Position numbers and translations under genes: made by a program | From: Humibacillus sp. DSM 29435 | GTDB taxonomy: Bacteria; Actinomycetota; Actinomycetes; Actinomycetales; Dermatophilaceae | Reading direction: 5' to 3' | Assembly (NCBI RefSeq): GCF_001758225.1 | Contig: NZ_MAST01000002.1 | Span: forward strand, 102,732-166,731 | DNA: 64,000 nt | Shown: positions 39,236 through 48,298 of the stretch, in pieces | How the letters are laid out: the number at the start of each line of letters is the position of its first letter | Numbering within the stretch: position 1 is the first letter of the stretch | Notes under the pieces: model-generated | The model's database searches: none | Told to the model about the DNA's origin: nothing | The model's input: the letters and a program-made list of their open reading frames with translations, nothing else

Positions 39236-39678
39236 GCGAGGTCTCCGAGGCGGGCGCGCAGCCCGGTGACACCGACCTCGGCGTCGAGTTCGCCCGCCGG
39301 ATGTGGGAGGACGACGCGGCGTCCCGCAGTCTCGGCATGGAGGCCACCGTGCTCGAGCACGACCACGCGGTGGTGCGCATGGCGATCCGCGCCGACATGG
39401 TCAACGGGCACGCGATGTGTCACGGCGGGTTCATCTTCACGCTCGCCGACTCGTGTTTTGCCTTGGCCTGCAACTCGCGAGGCCGGCTCACTGTGGCGGC
39501 CGGCGCCGACATCGCCTTCACCGCCCCGGCGCGCCTCGGCGACGTGCTCTTCGCCGAGGCGAGAACCCGTGGCTCGTACGGGCGCAGTGGACTGACCGAC
39601 GTCACCGTCAAACGCGAGTCGGACGGGCAGATCGTGGCGGAGTTCCGCGGTCGCAGCCGCAGCCCCAAGCGGTCCTGA
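39232..39678 (+). CDS. paaI: PaaI-type hotdog thioesterase
   Basis: 148 residues from GTG 39232 overlapping the paaH stop. Hotdog fold: NGHAMCHGGFIFTLADSCFALACNSRG carries the conserved His-Gly-Gly of the PaaI class. Hydrolyses stalled CoA thioesters in phenylacetate breakdown. Ends at 39678, followed by a perfect inverted repeat. Confidence 0.9.
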   Translation: MSEVSEAGAQPGDTDLGVEFARRMWEDDAASRSLGMEATVLEHDHAVVRMAIRADMVNGHAMCHGGFIFTLADSCFALACNSRGRLTVAAGADIAFTAPARLGDVLFAEARTRGSYGRSGLTDVTVKRESDGQIVAEFRGRSRSPKRS

Positions 39679-39689
39679 CCCTCACCACC

Positions 39690-39759
39690 TCGAAAGGGCG
39701 GTTCGTGCGGTCTGCGAAGGTCACTGACGTCGCGGGCCGAGCACGAACCGCCCTTTCGA
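39690..39759. terminator. 19-bp perfect inverted repeat between convergent genes
   Basis: TCGAAAGGGCGGTTCGTGC (39690-39708) and its exact complement (39741-39759), loop 32 bases. Between paaI (ends 39678) and the helicase (ends 39773, minus). Perfect arms with a long loop; likely bidirectional terminator. Confidence 0.85.
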
Positions 39760-39772
39760 CGGTAAAAAGATG

Positions 39773-41302
39773 TCAGCGCGAGGCGCGTCGTGTTCCGCTG
39801 CGTGTTCCGGCCGAGAAGGATGCCGCGCTGCCGCCCGAGCTGGTCGAGTAGACCGTTGGCGTACCGCCGCGGCGACCAGCCCCACCGCTGCGGGCCGGGG
39901 CGCCCTGCCCTTCCGAGCCCTGTGCTGACCGGCCACGGCCACCCGAGCGGGTGCCTCTGGCGGGGCCGCCCTGGGACGGGGAGCCCTGGCGCGCCGCACC
40001 GGCGCTCGCGCCACGGCCACGACCGCGACCGGAACCGGCCGCGGCGTTGCCACCGCTGCGCTGGCCGCGCCCGCGACCCGAGCCGTTGCCGGACGACGCC
40101 GGAGCCTCCTCGCGCACGAGCCCACCGGCGTATGACCGCTCGCCGGGGGCGAGCGAGGTGAGCAGCGGGTGACCGAGCTGCACGCGGGTCGTGGTCGGCT
40201 TGATGCCGGCCTTGCGAGTGAGGTCACGCACGTCGCGAGCCTGCTCGTCGAGCATCATCGTGACGACGATGCCGTCGTTCCCGGCGCGGGCCGTACGGCC
40301 TGAACGGTGCAGGTAGGCCTTGTGCTCGACGGGCGGGTCGGCGTGGATGACGAGCGCGACATCGTCGACGTGGATGCCGCGGGCGGCGATGTCGGTAGCG
40401 ACGAGGGTCTGCGCCCGGCCGGTCTGGAAGTCGTCCATGTTCCGCGTGCGCGCACCCTGGCTGAGGTTGCCATGCAGTTCGACGGCCGGAACTCCCGACG
40501 CGTTGAGCTGTTTGGTCAGCTTCTTGGCGCGATGCTTGGTGCGGGTGAAGACGATCTTGCGACCCGGCGCCGCGGTGAGGTCGAGGATGACGGGAAGGTG
40601 CGCGTCATTGCTCACGTGCAGCACGTGGTGGCTCATGGTGGAGACGGGCGACTGAGCCGAATCAGCCTCGTGCGTCATGGGGTTGGTCAGGTAGCGCTTC
40701 ACGAGAACGTTGATGGCGCCGTCGAGAGTGGCGGAGAACAGCATCCGCTGGCCGTCACGCGGGGTCTTGTCCATGATGCGCTTGACGCCGGGCAGGAAGC
40801 CGAGGTCGGCCATGTGGTCGGCCTCGTCGAGGATGGTGACCTCGACCGCGTCGAGCATGACGTGACCCTGCTGCATGAGGTCTTCGAGCCGGCCGGGGCA
40901 GGCGACGATGACGTCGACTCCCGCCCGCAGACCGTTCACCTGGGGGTTCTGGCCGACGCCGCCGAAGATGGTCAGCGAGTTGAGGCCGAAGGCTTTGGCG
41001 AGCGGGGCCATGGCGGTGTCGATCTGCGTCACGAGCTCGCGCGTCGGGGCGAGGATCAGGGCGCGGGGGCGACGCGCCTGACGCTTGCCACCCGACTGCG
41101 ACAGACGGGTCAGCAGCGGCAGCAGAAAGGCGTAGGTCTTACCCGAGCCGGTGCGGCCGCGGCCGAGCACGTCGCGGCCGACGAGGGAGTCGGGGAGGGT
41201 CGCGGCCTGGATGGGCGTCGGCACCGTGATGCCGAGGCCGTCGAGAACCGTGACGAGAGGGGTGGGCACGCCGATGGCGGCGAAGGAGGTGTCAGTAGAC
41301 AC
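39773..41302 (-). CDS. DEAD-box RNA helicase with RGG-rich tail
   Basis: 509 residues from GTG 41302 (GGAG nine bases upstream); upstream frame is not coding. Q motif, Walker A (TGSGKT, 51-56), DEAD box in ILDEADHMADLGF, SAT (MLFSATLD) and motif VI HRSGRTARAG. The C-terminal ~130 residues are Gly/Arg/Ser-rich (RGRGQRSGG, SGRGRGRGAS), an RNA-binding tail. RhlE/cold-shock-type helicases have this build. A long leader, described separately, precedes it. Confidence 0.92.
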   Translation of the reverse strand: MSTDTSFAAIGVPTPLVTVLDGLGITVPTPIQAATLPDSLVGRDVLGRGRTGSGKTYAFLLPLLTRLSQSGGKRQARRPRALILAPTRELVTQIDTAMAPLAKAFGLNSLTIFGGVGQNPQVNGLRAGVDVIVACPGRLEDLMQQGHVMLDAVEVTILDEADHMADLGFLPGVKRIMDKTPRDGQRMLFSATLDGAINVLVKRYLTNPMTHEADSAQSPVSTMSHHVLHVSNDAHLPVILDLTAAPGRKIVFTRTKHRAKKLTKQLNASGVPAVELHGNLSQGARTRNMDDFQTGRAQTLVATDIAARGIHVDDVALVIHADPPVEHKAYLHRSGRTARAGNDGIVVTMMLDEQARDVRDLTRKAGIKPTTTRVQLGHPLLTSLAPGERSYAGGLVREEAPASSGNGSGRGRGQRSGGNAAAGSGRGRGRGASAGAARQGSPSQGGPARGTRSGGRGRSAQGSEGQGAPARSGGAGRRGGTPTVYSTSSGGSAASFSAGTRSGTRRASR

Positions 41303-41704
41303 AGGTAGGTACTCCGAAAAGTTGAAGATGGTCGTTCTGCCCGGCGCAACCCGTTCGTCAATGGACGTGGTCGCGGCGCAAGAGCGAATCGACTGGGCCG
41401 GCAGTCGCCTGGCCTGGAAGAGCGGCCCGAGGCAGAACTGGGCGGGCCACTGTGCCGATTCTAGCCGACTCGACCGGCGGGTCCGACCACCGGGGGTCGC
41501 CCGGCGCCTCGAAATCTCCCAAGAGCACCCAAAGCGACCATTGCCTTCGGTGGGCCGCCACGACAGAAGCCTGTCCGCGCAAAATGGAGTGCGAGAGCCG
41601 GTGTGGCTCCCTACCCTGATTTGATCGTCGTCATTTGGCGATGAGAGGCAAGGGGGCCTCAGTGGGGCTCTGTGCCTCCTCTCTGGGTGTGAGGAACACA
41701 CAAG
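41303..41704. other. Long divergent region upstream of helicase and secreted protein
   Basis: 402 bases with no gene recognised on either strand. On the minus strand TAGAAT at 41463-41458 is a -10 candidate about 150 bases before the helicase GTG, which would give a long 5' leader of the kind found on cold-inducible mRNAs; the matching -35 is poor. The part at 41590-41704 should hold the promoter of the secreted protein gene; none is obvious. Confidence 0.5.
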
Positions 41705-42832
41705 ATGGGGAAGTCTCGCATGCTCATGGCCGCGGTCACAGCGCCCGCGCTCACCACTCTCGGGCTCGTGTCGGCGCCGAACGCGTCGGCCTCGCAGAGC
41801 CACACCGGCCCGCACTGGCGTGGCCACACCCTCACCACGGAGGTGCTGGCACCGTTCCAGCTCGCGGTGAACAACAAGGGCGTCTACATCGCCGACGGCT
41901 TCAAGAACAACCTCAGCCTGCTGAAGAAGAACGGCAAGCTGAGCCTCATCGCCCAGGGCACCGGCAGTGACGTCGCCGGGGTAGACGTCAGCAAGAACGG
42001 CAAAAGCATCGCCTGGACCAGCACGACCATGCCGATGGGTCCGGGTGAGCGGGTGGAGAGCTCTCTGACCATCCGTACGCAGGGCAAGAAGGACGTCGTG
42101 GCCGACCTGGCCAAGTACGAGCGCACCCACAACCCCGACGGTCACACCACCTACGGAGCCATCGCCGGCAGCAACGCCTGCGCCGACGCTGTGTTGGGGC
42201 AGATCTCCGGCGGGCCCGCCCGCTACCGGGGCCTCATTGACTCCCACCCGTACGCCGTCGCTGCGTGGGGTGACAGCTGGATCGTCGCCGACGCCGCCGG
42301 CAACGACCTGCTGAGGGTCGACGCCAGGGGGAGGGTCTCGACCCTCGCGGTGCTGCCGCGTCAGCCGGTCAAGCTGACCAAGGCGATGGCCGCGGCCCTG
42401 GGCGCCCCCGACTGTGTGGTGGGTGTCACCTACGCGTTCGAGCCGGTACCGACCGATGTCGAGGTCGACTACCGGGGCAACCTCGTCGTCTCGACCCTGC
42501 CGGGTGGTCCCGAGGACCCGAGCCTCGGCGCCCGTGGCTCGGTCTACACGGTCAACGCCCACACCGGCAAGGCCGCACGGCTCGCGACCGGCTTCCTCGG
42601 GGCCACCAACGTCGCGATCGGCCCTGACGGCGTCTACGTCGCCGAGCTCTTCGCGGGCAAGGTGACCAAGGTGAAGTGGAACGGTGCCAAGAAGACCTTC
42701 GCGAAGGTCGCGAACGCCATCTCGCTCGAGGTGCGCGGGGGTTGGCTCTACGCCGGCACCCTTGGAGACGTCGACCTGGAGACCGGTCAGGTCAACGGCC
42801 CGGGCACGGTACAGCGCTTCTGGATCCTGTAG
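41705..42832 (+). CDS. Secreted ScyD/ScyE-like beta-propeller protein
   Basis: 375 residues. N-terminal signal peptide (MGKSRMLMAAVTAPALTTLG... ASA, about residue 30). The mature part has repeated blade-like segments (LLAPFQLAVNNKGVYIADGF-type, GSWIVADAAGNDLLRVDARG, GATNVAIGPDGVYVAE), the layout of ScyD/ScyE-family secreted proteins. The family function is unknown. Probably monocistronic; a hairpin follows at 42858. Confidence 0.8.
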   Translation: MGKSRMLMAAVTAPALTTLGLVSAPNASASQSHTGPHWRGHTLTTEVLAPFQLAVNNKGVYIADGFKNNLSLLKKNGKLSLIAQGTGSDVAGVDVSKNGKSIAWTSTTMPMGPGERVESSLTIRTQGKKDVVADLAKYERTHNPDGHTTYGAIAGSNACADAVLGQISGGPARYRGLIDSHPYAVAAWGDSWIVADAAGNDLLRVDARGRVSTLAVLPRQPVKLTKAMAAALGAPDCVVGVTYAFEPVPTDVEVDYRGNLVVSTLPGGPEDPSLGARGSVYTVNAHTGKAARLATGFLGATNVAIGPDGVYVAELFAGKVTKVKWNGAKKTFAKVANAISLEVRGGWLYAGTLGDVDLETGQVNGPGTVQRFWIL

Positions 42833-42857
42833 CCGAGCGAGCACAGCACGTACGGGG

Positions 42858-42887
42858 GCCGGCCCAGCGGGATGCCGTGGGGCCGGC
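42858..42887. terminator. Terminator after secreted propeller gene
   Basis: GCCGGCCC (42858-42865) pairs with GGGCCGGC (42880-42887), 14-base loop, followed by TTCTCG. Ends the propeller gene unit. Confidence 0.6.
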
Positions 42888-43045
42888 TTCTCGCCGTGTG
42901 GTGACACAGGCAGGTGCACGGATGCCTAACGGTTTGGCGCCAACCGGGTGTGCGGCGAGCAAAGGGTGGCAGGATCACAAACCAGCCGGACCGTCATGGT
43001 GCCGGCCCTGCCTGAAACGAACGAAGCTCGGAAGGACCACCCCCC

Positions 43046-43957
43046 ATGCGTCGCATGTCCCTCATCGCTGTCACCAGCGCGGTCGCCCTCGGTCTCACGC
43101 TCTCGGCGTGCGGCTCCGACTCCCTCTCGACCTCCCCCGGGGCCGGAAACACGCCGGCGGCCGGCGGCACGGCAGCCGCGGGCAGCGGTGTCGACGCAGC
43201 CTTGGCCGCCAAGGTGCCGGCCGCCCTCAAGGCCAAGGGGGTCATCAACGTCGGCACCGACCCGACGTACGCCCCCAGCGAGATCCTGGGCTCCGACGGC
43301 AAGACTGTCGAGGGCTTCGACGTCGACGTGTTCAACGCCGTGGCCGCCAAGCTCGGGCTGAAGACCACCTACCAGCCGGCCGACTTCGGCACCATCATCC
43401 TCGGGGTCAACGGGGGCAAGTACGACGTCGGCGTCTCGAGCTTCACCATCAACGACGAGCGCAAGAAGGAGGTCAACATGGTCAGCTACTACAGCGCCGG
43501 CACCCAGTGGGTCGTGGCCAAGGGCAACCCCGACAAGGTCTCCATCGACGACGTCTGCGGCAAGAGCATCGGCGTGCAGAAGGACACGGTGCAGGTCGAC
43601 GACCTCAAGGCTCGCAGCAAGAAGTGCACCGACGCCGGCAAGGCGGCCATCAACCCGATCGTGCAGAAGGGGCAGGACCAGGTCACCGCCGACCTCGTCA
43701 GCGGCAAGACCGTGGCGATGCTCGCCGACTCGCCGGTGGGCCTCTACGCCGTGAAGAAGACGGGCAAGCTCGAGGCCCTCGGGGACATCTACGACTCGGC
43801 GCCCTATGGCTACGTCGTGCCCAAGAAGGACACCGCCCTCGCCGATCTGCTGGCCGACGCACTCAAGGCGGCCAAGGCCGACGGCAGCTACGAGGCCGCC
43901 CTGAAGAAATGGTCCGTGGAGGCCGGCGGGATCGACGACTTCGCCGTCAACCCCTGA
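43046..43957 (+). CDS. Polar amino-acid ABC transporter, substrate-binding lipoprotein
   Basis: 303 residues. Lipobox LTLSAC with Cys22 as lipidation site, then a Ser/Gly/Ala-rich spacer and a family-3 solute-binding fold (GVINVGTDPTYAPSEI, EGFDVDVFNAVAAKLG). First gene of a three-gene ABC transporter for polar amino acids or similar compounds. Confidence 0.92.
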   Translation: MRRMSLIAVTSAVALGLTLSACGSDSLSTSPGAGNTPAAGGTAAAGSGVDAALAAKVPAALKAKGVINVGTDPTYAPSEILGSDGKTVEGFDVDVFNAVAAKLGLKTTYQPADFGTIILGVNGGKYDVGVSSFTINDERKKEVNMVSYYSAGTQWVVAKGNPDKVSIDDVCGKSIGVQKDTVQVDDLKARSKKCTDAGKAAINPIVQKGQDQVTADLVSGKTVAMLADSPVGLYAVKKTGKLEALGDIYDSAPYGYVVPKKDTALADLLADALKAAKADGSYEAALKKWSVEAGGIDDFAVNP

Positions 43958-43965
43958 TCCCGACG

Positions 43966-44931
43966 ATGAGCCAGACACCGACCGCAGCGCCGGTCGCCAC
44001 CGCTGACCGGCCGGGAGTCATCGACGCCCGGCCGGTGCGCCACCCCGGGCGCTGGGTCGCCCTGCTGGTCATCTTGGTGCTCATCGCCATGATGATCAGC
44101 TCGTTCATGACCAACGAGCGCTGGGGCTTCGGCGACGCGTTGACGATCATGAACCAGACCCCCGTTCTCGAGGGCCTCTGGAAGGGCACGATCGTCGGCA
44201 CGGTGGGCGCCATGGTCATCGGCGTCTTCGGCGGGGTGCTCATCGCTGTGCTGCGCCTCTCCGAGAACCCGGTGCTGCGCTTCGTGTCGTTCGTCTACAC
44301 CTGGTTCTTCCGCGGCATCCCCCGTCTCGTGCTGCTCGCGATGATCGGCAGCGGGGTCGGCTACCTCTACAACAAGATCGACTTCGGTTTTCCCTTCGGG
44401 CAGCAGTTCGCCTCGTTTCTCGGACTCTCGAGCGACTTCACCTTCTTCACCCTCAACGTCAACCAGTTCTCGAGCACGCTGTTGGCCGGCATCATCGGGC
44501 TCGGGCTGTCGGAGGCCGCGTACATGGCCGAGATCGCCCGGGCCGGCATCCTGTCGGTCGACACGGGCCAGAACGAGGCGGCCGCCGCGCTCGGCATGAG
44601 CCGCGGCAAGGCGATGCGCCGCATCGTGCTGCCGCAGGCCATGCGCGTGATCGTGCCGCCCACGGGCAACGAGACGATCGCGATGGTCAAGGACACCTCG
44701 CTGCTGTCGGCGATCCCGGTCATCACCGAGCTCTTCTACCAGACGAGCGCCATCGGCAACCGCACGCTGCTCATCATGCCGGCCTTCGTCGCGGTGTCGG
44801 CCTGGTACCTCATCGTCGGCTCCGTGCTGATGGTCGGGCAGTACTTCCTCGAGCGGCGCTTCGGTCGTGGTTTCGGCACCGGCGCACCCAACCGACGATT
44901 CATGCGCCCGGCCGCGGCGGGAGGAGCCTGA
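43966..44931 (+). CDS. Polar amino-acid ABC transporter, permease
   Basis: 321 residues from ATG 43966. Membrane domain with the EAA-type loop ([21 protein letters not shown]) that docks on the ATPase. A long N-terminal cytoplasmic part (~45 residues) precedes helix 1, longer than usual for HisM-type permeases. Starts eight bases after the binding-protein stop; its stop overlaps the ATPase ATG (TGATG). Confidence 0.92.
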   Translation: MSQTPTAAPVATADRPGVIDARPVRHPGRWVALLVILVLIAMMISSFMTNERWGFGDALTIMNQTPVLEGLWKGTIVGTVGAMVIGVFGGVLIAVLRLSENPVLRFVSFVYTWFFRGIPRLVLLAMIGSGVGYLYNKIDFGFPFGQQFASFLGLSSDFTFFTLNVNQFSSTLLAGIIGLGLSEAAYMAEIARAGILSVDTGQNEAAAALGMSRGKAMRRIVLPQAMRVIVPPTGNETIAMVKDTSLLSAIPVITELFYQTSAIGNRTLLIMPAFVAVSAWYLIVGSVLMVGQYFLERRFGRGFGTGAPNRRFMRPAAAGGA

Positions 44932-45818
44932 TGAGCGAGACGAACCCAGCGGCATCCACCGTTTCGAGCGGTCACTCGCGCAACGGGGCGAACGTGCCTC
45001 TCGTGCGGGCGGTCAACGTGCTGAAGAGCTTCCACGGCGTCGAGGTGCTCAAGGGCATCGACCTCGACGTGCACCGCGGCGAGGTCGTCTGCCTGCTCGG
45101 GCCGTCGGGGTCGGGCAAGACGACCTTTCTGCGCTGCATCAACCAGCTCGAGTCGATCGACGGCGGCCGCATCTGGGTCGACGGCGACCTGATGGGCTTC
45201 CGCGACGAGCAGGGCCAGCTGCACCACCTCACCGACAAGGAGGTGGCGACCCAGCGTCGCGAGATCGGGATGGTGTTCCAGCGGTTCAACCTCTTCCCGC
45301 ACATGACCGCGCTCGAGAACGTCGCCGAGGCGCCGGTGCAGGTCAAGGGCATGAAGAAGAAGCAGGCCCGCGCCCGAGCGGTCGAGCTGCTCGAGCAGGT
45401 GGGGCTGGGCGACAAGCCGACGTCCTACCCGGGCCAGCTCTCCGGCGGTCAGCAGCAGCGGGTCGCCATCGCGCGAGCGCTGGCGATGGACCCCAAGCTG
45501 ATGCTCTTCGACGAGCCCACCTCCGCCCTCGACCCCGAGCTGGTCGGCGAGGTGCTGCGGGTCATGCGCGACCTGGCCAAGGCCGGCATGACGATGATCG
45601 TGGTGACCCACGAGATGAGCTTCGCCCGCGAGGTGGCCGACCACGTCGTGTTCATGGACGGCGGGGTCGTGGTCGAGCAGGGCAAGCCCAAAGACGTCAT
45701 CGGCAACCCCCAGCACGAGCGCACCCAGTCGTTCCTGCGTCGGATGCGCTCGGACGAACAGCAGGAGCAGCAGTCGGAAACCGAGGCGGTCGACCCGGCT
45801 GCCCCGGCGTCCTCCTGA
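44931..45818 (+). CDS. Polar amino-acid ABC transporter, ATP-binding protein
   Basis: 295 residues. Walker [10 protein letters not shown], signature LSGGQQQR, Walker [15 protein letters not shown] and H-loop VTHEMSF. GGAGGAG precedes the ATG. Powers the upstream permease. C-terminal 30 residues are a low-complexity tail. Confidence 0.95.
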   Translation: MSETNPAASTVSSGHSRNGANVPLVRAVNVLKSFHGVEVLKGIDLDVHRGEVVCLLGPSGSGKTTFLRCINQLESIDGGRIWVDGDLMGFRDEQGQLHHLTDKEVATQRREIGMVFQRFNLFPHMTALENVAEAPVQVKGMKKKQARARAVELLEQVGLGDKPTSYPGQLSGGQQQRVAIARALAMDPKLMLFDEPTSALDPELVGEVLRVMRDLAKAGMTMIVVTHEMSFAREVADHVVFMDGGVVVEQGKPKDVIGNPQHERTQSFLRRMRSDEQQEQQSETEAVDPAAPASS

Positions 45819-45871
45819 TCTCGCCACCCGTTCCGCCCGCCCACTTCAGACCGGTGGGCGGGCGGGAACCG

Positions 45872-45884
45872 GTCGAGTGGCCAC
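45872..45884. repeat. Truncated copy of the TGGCCACTCGAC repeat
   Basis: GTCGAGTGGCCAC, the reverse-complement core of the repeat seen at 2543, 16966, 20858 and 61435, without a partner arm, between the ABC transporter and paaK. Confidence 0.7.
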
Positions 45885-45915
45885 CTGAGCAGGCGTGGCG
45901 GGCAGAATGGTCGGC

Positions 45916-47235
45916 ATGACGACGGAGTCTCACGCGCCTGCTTCTGAACTGCCCGACCACGAGATCCCCACCATCGAGGTGGGTGACCTTCGTGAGCTAC
46001 AGCTCGAGCGGCTGCGAGCCACCGCGCGTCTGGTCTACGAGAAGGTCCCGCACTACCGGGCCGCCTTCGACGCCGTCGGCTTCCACCCTGACCAGGTCGA
46101 GTCACTCGACGACATCCGGCGGATGCCGTTCACCACCAAGGCCGACCTGCGGGCCAACTACCCGTTCGGCATGTTCGCCGTGCCGCGCGAGCAGGTGGTG
46201 CGGGTGCACGCCAGCTCGGGCACGACCGGGCGACCGACGGTGGTCGGCTACACGGCATCCGACATCGACACGTGGGCCAACCTGATGGCGCGTTCGATCC
46301 GTCTCGCCGGTGGCCGCCCGGGCGACATCGTGCACGTCGCCTACGGCTACGGCCTGTTCACCGGCGGCCTCGGCGCGCACTACGGGGTCGAACGGCTCGG
46401 GGCGACCGCGGTGCCGGTGAGCGGCGGCATGACCGAGCGGCAGGTGCAGCTGGTCACCGACTTCGAGCCGCGCGTGATCATGGTGACGCCGAGCTACTTC
46501 CTCAGCCTGCTCGACCAGATGGAGGCGGCCGGCATCGACCCGGCCGCGACCAGCCTGCAGGTCGGTATCTTCGGGGCCGAGCCCTGGACCGAGGCGATGC
46601 GACAGGAGATCGAGCGCCGCACCGGCATGGACGCCGTCGACATCTACGGCCTCTCGGAGGTGATGGGGCCGGGCGTCGCGCAGGAGGCCGCCACGACGAA
46701 GGACGGCCTGCACCTCTGGGAAGACCACTTCTACCCCGAGGTCATCGACCCGGTCACGGAGGAGGTGCTGCCCGACGGTGAGGTGGGCGAGCTGGTGCTC
46801 ACGTCGCTGACCAAGGAGGCGATGCCGGTGATCCGTTACCGCACCCGCGACCTGACCCGGTTGCTGCCGGGCACCGCCGTGCCGTCGATGCGGCGGATGG
46901 AGAAGATCACCGGTCGCACCGACGACATGATGATCGTGCGCGGCGTCAACGTGTTCCCGACCCAGATCGAGGAGTTCGTGCTGGCCGAGCCGCGCCTGTC
47001 GCCCTACTTCCAGTGCGTGCTCACCCAGCCGGGCCGGATGACCCAGCTGACGGTGCTCGTCGAGCCGCACGAGCGCCTGGATGCCGCCGAGTCGAGCGCC
47101 ATCGCCCGCGACCTCGAACGGGCGATCAAGACCCACATCGGCAGCTCGTGCCGGGTGGAGGTGCGCAACCCGGGGTCGATCGAGCGCTCCATCGGCAAGG
47201 CTCGCCGCATCGTCGACGAGCGCCCCAAGCCCTGA
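45916..47235 (+). CDS. paaK: Phenylacetate-CoA ligase
   Basis: 439 residues from ATG 45916; ATG 45907 in frame is an alternative. Adenylate-forming family: SSGTTGRPTVVGYT (P-loop), YGLSEVMGPGVA and RTDDMMIVRGVNVFPTQIE. Activates phenylacetate to phenylacetyl-CoA at the start of the pathway whose later genes paaN, paaH and paaI lie at 36-39.7 kb. The ring-oxygenase genes paaA-E are not in the window. Confidence 0.93.
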   Translation: MTTESHAPASELPDHEIPTIEVGDLRELQLERLRATARLVYEKVPHYRAAFDAVGFHPDQVESLDDIRRMPFTTKADLRANYPFGMFAVPREQVVRVHASSGTTGRPTVVGYTASDIDTWANLMARSIRLAGGRPGDIVHVAYGYGLFTGGLGAHYGVERLGATAVPVSGGMTERQVQLVTDFEPRVIMVTPSYFLSLLDQMEAAGIDPAATSLQVGIFGAEPWTEAMRQEIERRTGMDAVDIYGLSEVMGPGVAQEAATTKDGLHLWEDHFYPEVIDPVTEEVLPDGEVGELVLTSLTKEAMPVIRYRTRDLTRLLPGTAVPSMRRMEKITGRTDDMMIVRGVNVFPTQIEEFVLAEPRLSPYFQCVLTQPGRMTQLTVLVEPHERLDAAESSAIARDLERAIKTHIGSSCRVEVRNPGSIERSIGKARRIVDERPKP

Positions 47236-47251
47236 CCCACCGCCGCCCCTC

Positions 47252-47331
47252 CCCCCGCAACACACCGAGCAGTCCCGAACTCACCGGGAAGCTTCTCGGT
47301 GAGTTCAGGATTACTCGGTGTGTTGCGGGGG
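47252..47331. repeat. 39-bp near-perfect inverted repeat
   Basis: Arms 47252-47290 and 47293-47331, loop of two bases (GC), complementary at 35 of 39 positions; all four differences are transitions. It lies between convergent paaK (ends 47235) and the acetyltransferase remnant (ends 47340), so it could terminate both. Confidence 0.9.
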
Positions 47332-47339
47332 TGGCGCGG

Positions 47340-48114
47340 TCACCGGTGGCTGACGGTGACCTGAACGACATCCGGCACGAAGCCCACACTGCGGTAGAGC
47401 TGCCCGGCGGGGTTGGTCGACTCGGTGACGATGACCCAGGCGGTGGCGCCCTGGTCGCCTGCCCATCGAGCCGCGAGCCCGAGCAGGTGGCCGGCCAGAC
47501 CGCGCCGCCGGTGCTCCGCGTCGGTTCCCACGGCCTGGAAGCGGGCCAGCTCGTCACACCGCACGATGCCGAGGGATGCCGCGAGCGTGCCTTGCGCGTC
47601 GAACGCGCCGAACCAGCGGGCGACGCCGCCCTCCACCATTCGTCGACGGCCCCGGTTCTGGTCGCGCAAGAACCTCTCGTAGCCGACGGGCTCCTGCGCG
47701 CCGGTGCGGGCGTTGTCGGCGACGTCGAGCTCGACCAGAGCCTCCCAGTCGGCGGCGGTCTCGAACGGGCGCCGAGTATCCGTCGGCCAGCAGCCGCTGC
47801 TCAGGCCGGGTCTCGGTGAACAGCACCTCGTCGGTGTCGATCACGAGCCCGGTGCCGTTCCAGCTGCCCTCGGCGGGCAATCGGGGCAGACCGATCGAGA
47901 CATGCTCGGCGTTGGGGAACTCGGTGCGGAACACCTGCACCCAGCGGGCAGCGTCGTCGGCGGCATCCGCATCGGTGACGAGCACGAAGTTGCCCCAGTG
48001 GAAGGTCGTGTTCTCGGGGCTGCTGACGATGATGTGGTCGAACCGGTGGTCGACGAGCGACCCGAGGTGCCGCAGCACGGCCAGGTCGGTCTGCCAGCCG
48101 CGCGTCAAGGCCAT
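47340..48114 (-). pseudogene. GNAT acetyltransferase with frameshift
   Basis: From ATG 48114 the frame reads MALTRGWQTDL...LADGYS and then turns into low-complexity sequence ending at 47554. From about 47774 a second frame continues the same protein (RRPFETAADWEALVELDVADN...) to a stop at 47340, with the acetyl-CoA motif RRRGLAGHLLGLAA. The total, 775 bases, equals 258 codons plus one base, so one extra base near 47775 explains it. The intact protein would be about 257 residues with a GNAT C-terminal domain. Pseudogene or sequencing error. Confidence 0.8.
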
Positions 48115-48133
48115 GCTGGCGAGGCTAGCCCAA

Positions 48134-48278
48134 CGACATCCCGCCCCGGTCCGATCCGCGCGGCCCCCGAACTAACCCGAGCCCAGCAACCCCGCCACGG
48201 TCCGATCCGCGCGGCCCCCGAACTACCCCGAGCCCAGCAACCCCGCCACGGTCCGATCCGCGCCGCCCCGAACTGACT
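48134..48278. repeat. 51-bp tandem repeats (three units)
   Basis: Units start at about 48134 (diverged), 48185 and 48236, period 51, with the shared core CCCCGCCACGGTCCGATCC. The third unit is truncated. The same core with the same 51-bp period recurs at 63903-64000. Between the acetyltransferase remnant and the GntR gene. Confidence 0.92.
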
Positions 48279-48298
48279 TCCAGGGGCGTTCCAGAACC

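Noticed and set aside
42928..42946. TGGCGCCA-centred palindrome before the ABC transporter
   Set aside because: Only the central eight bases pair; the flanks are out of register by one base, so it is not clearly an operator.
48134..48278. CRISPR array
   Set aside because: The repeats are directly tandem with a 51-bp period and no unique spacers; no cas gene is present.
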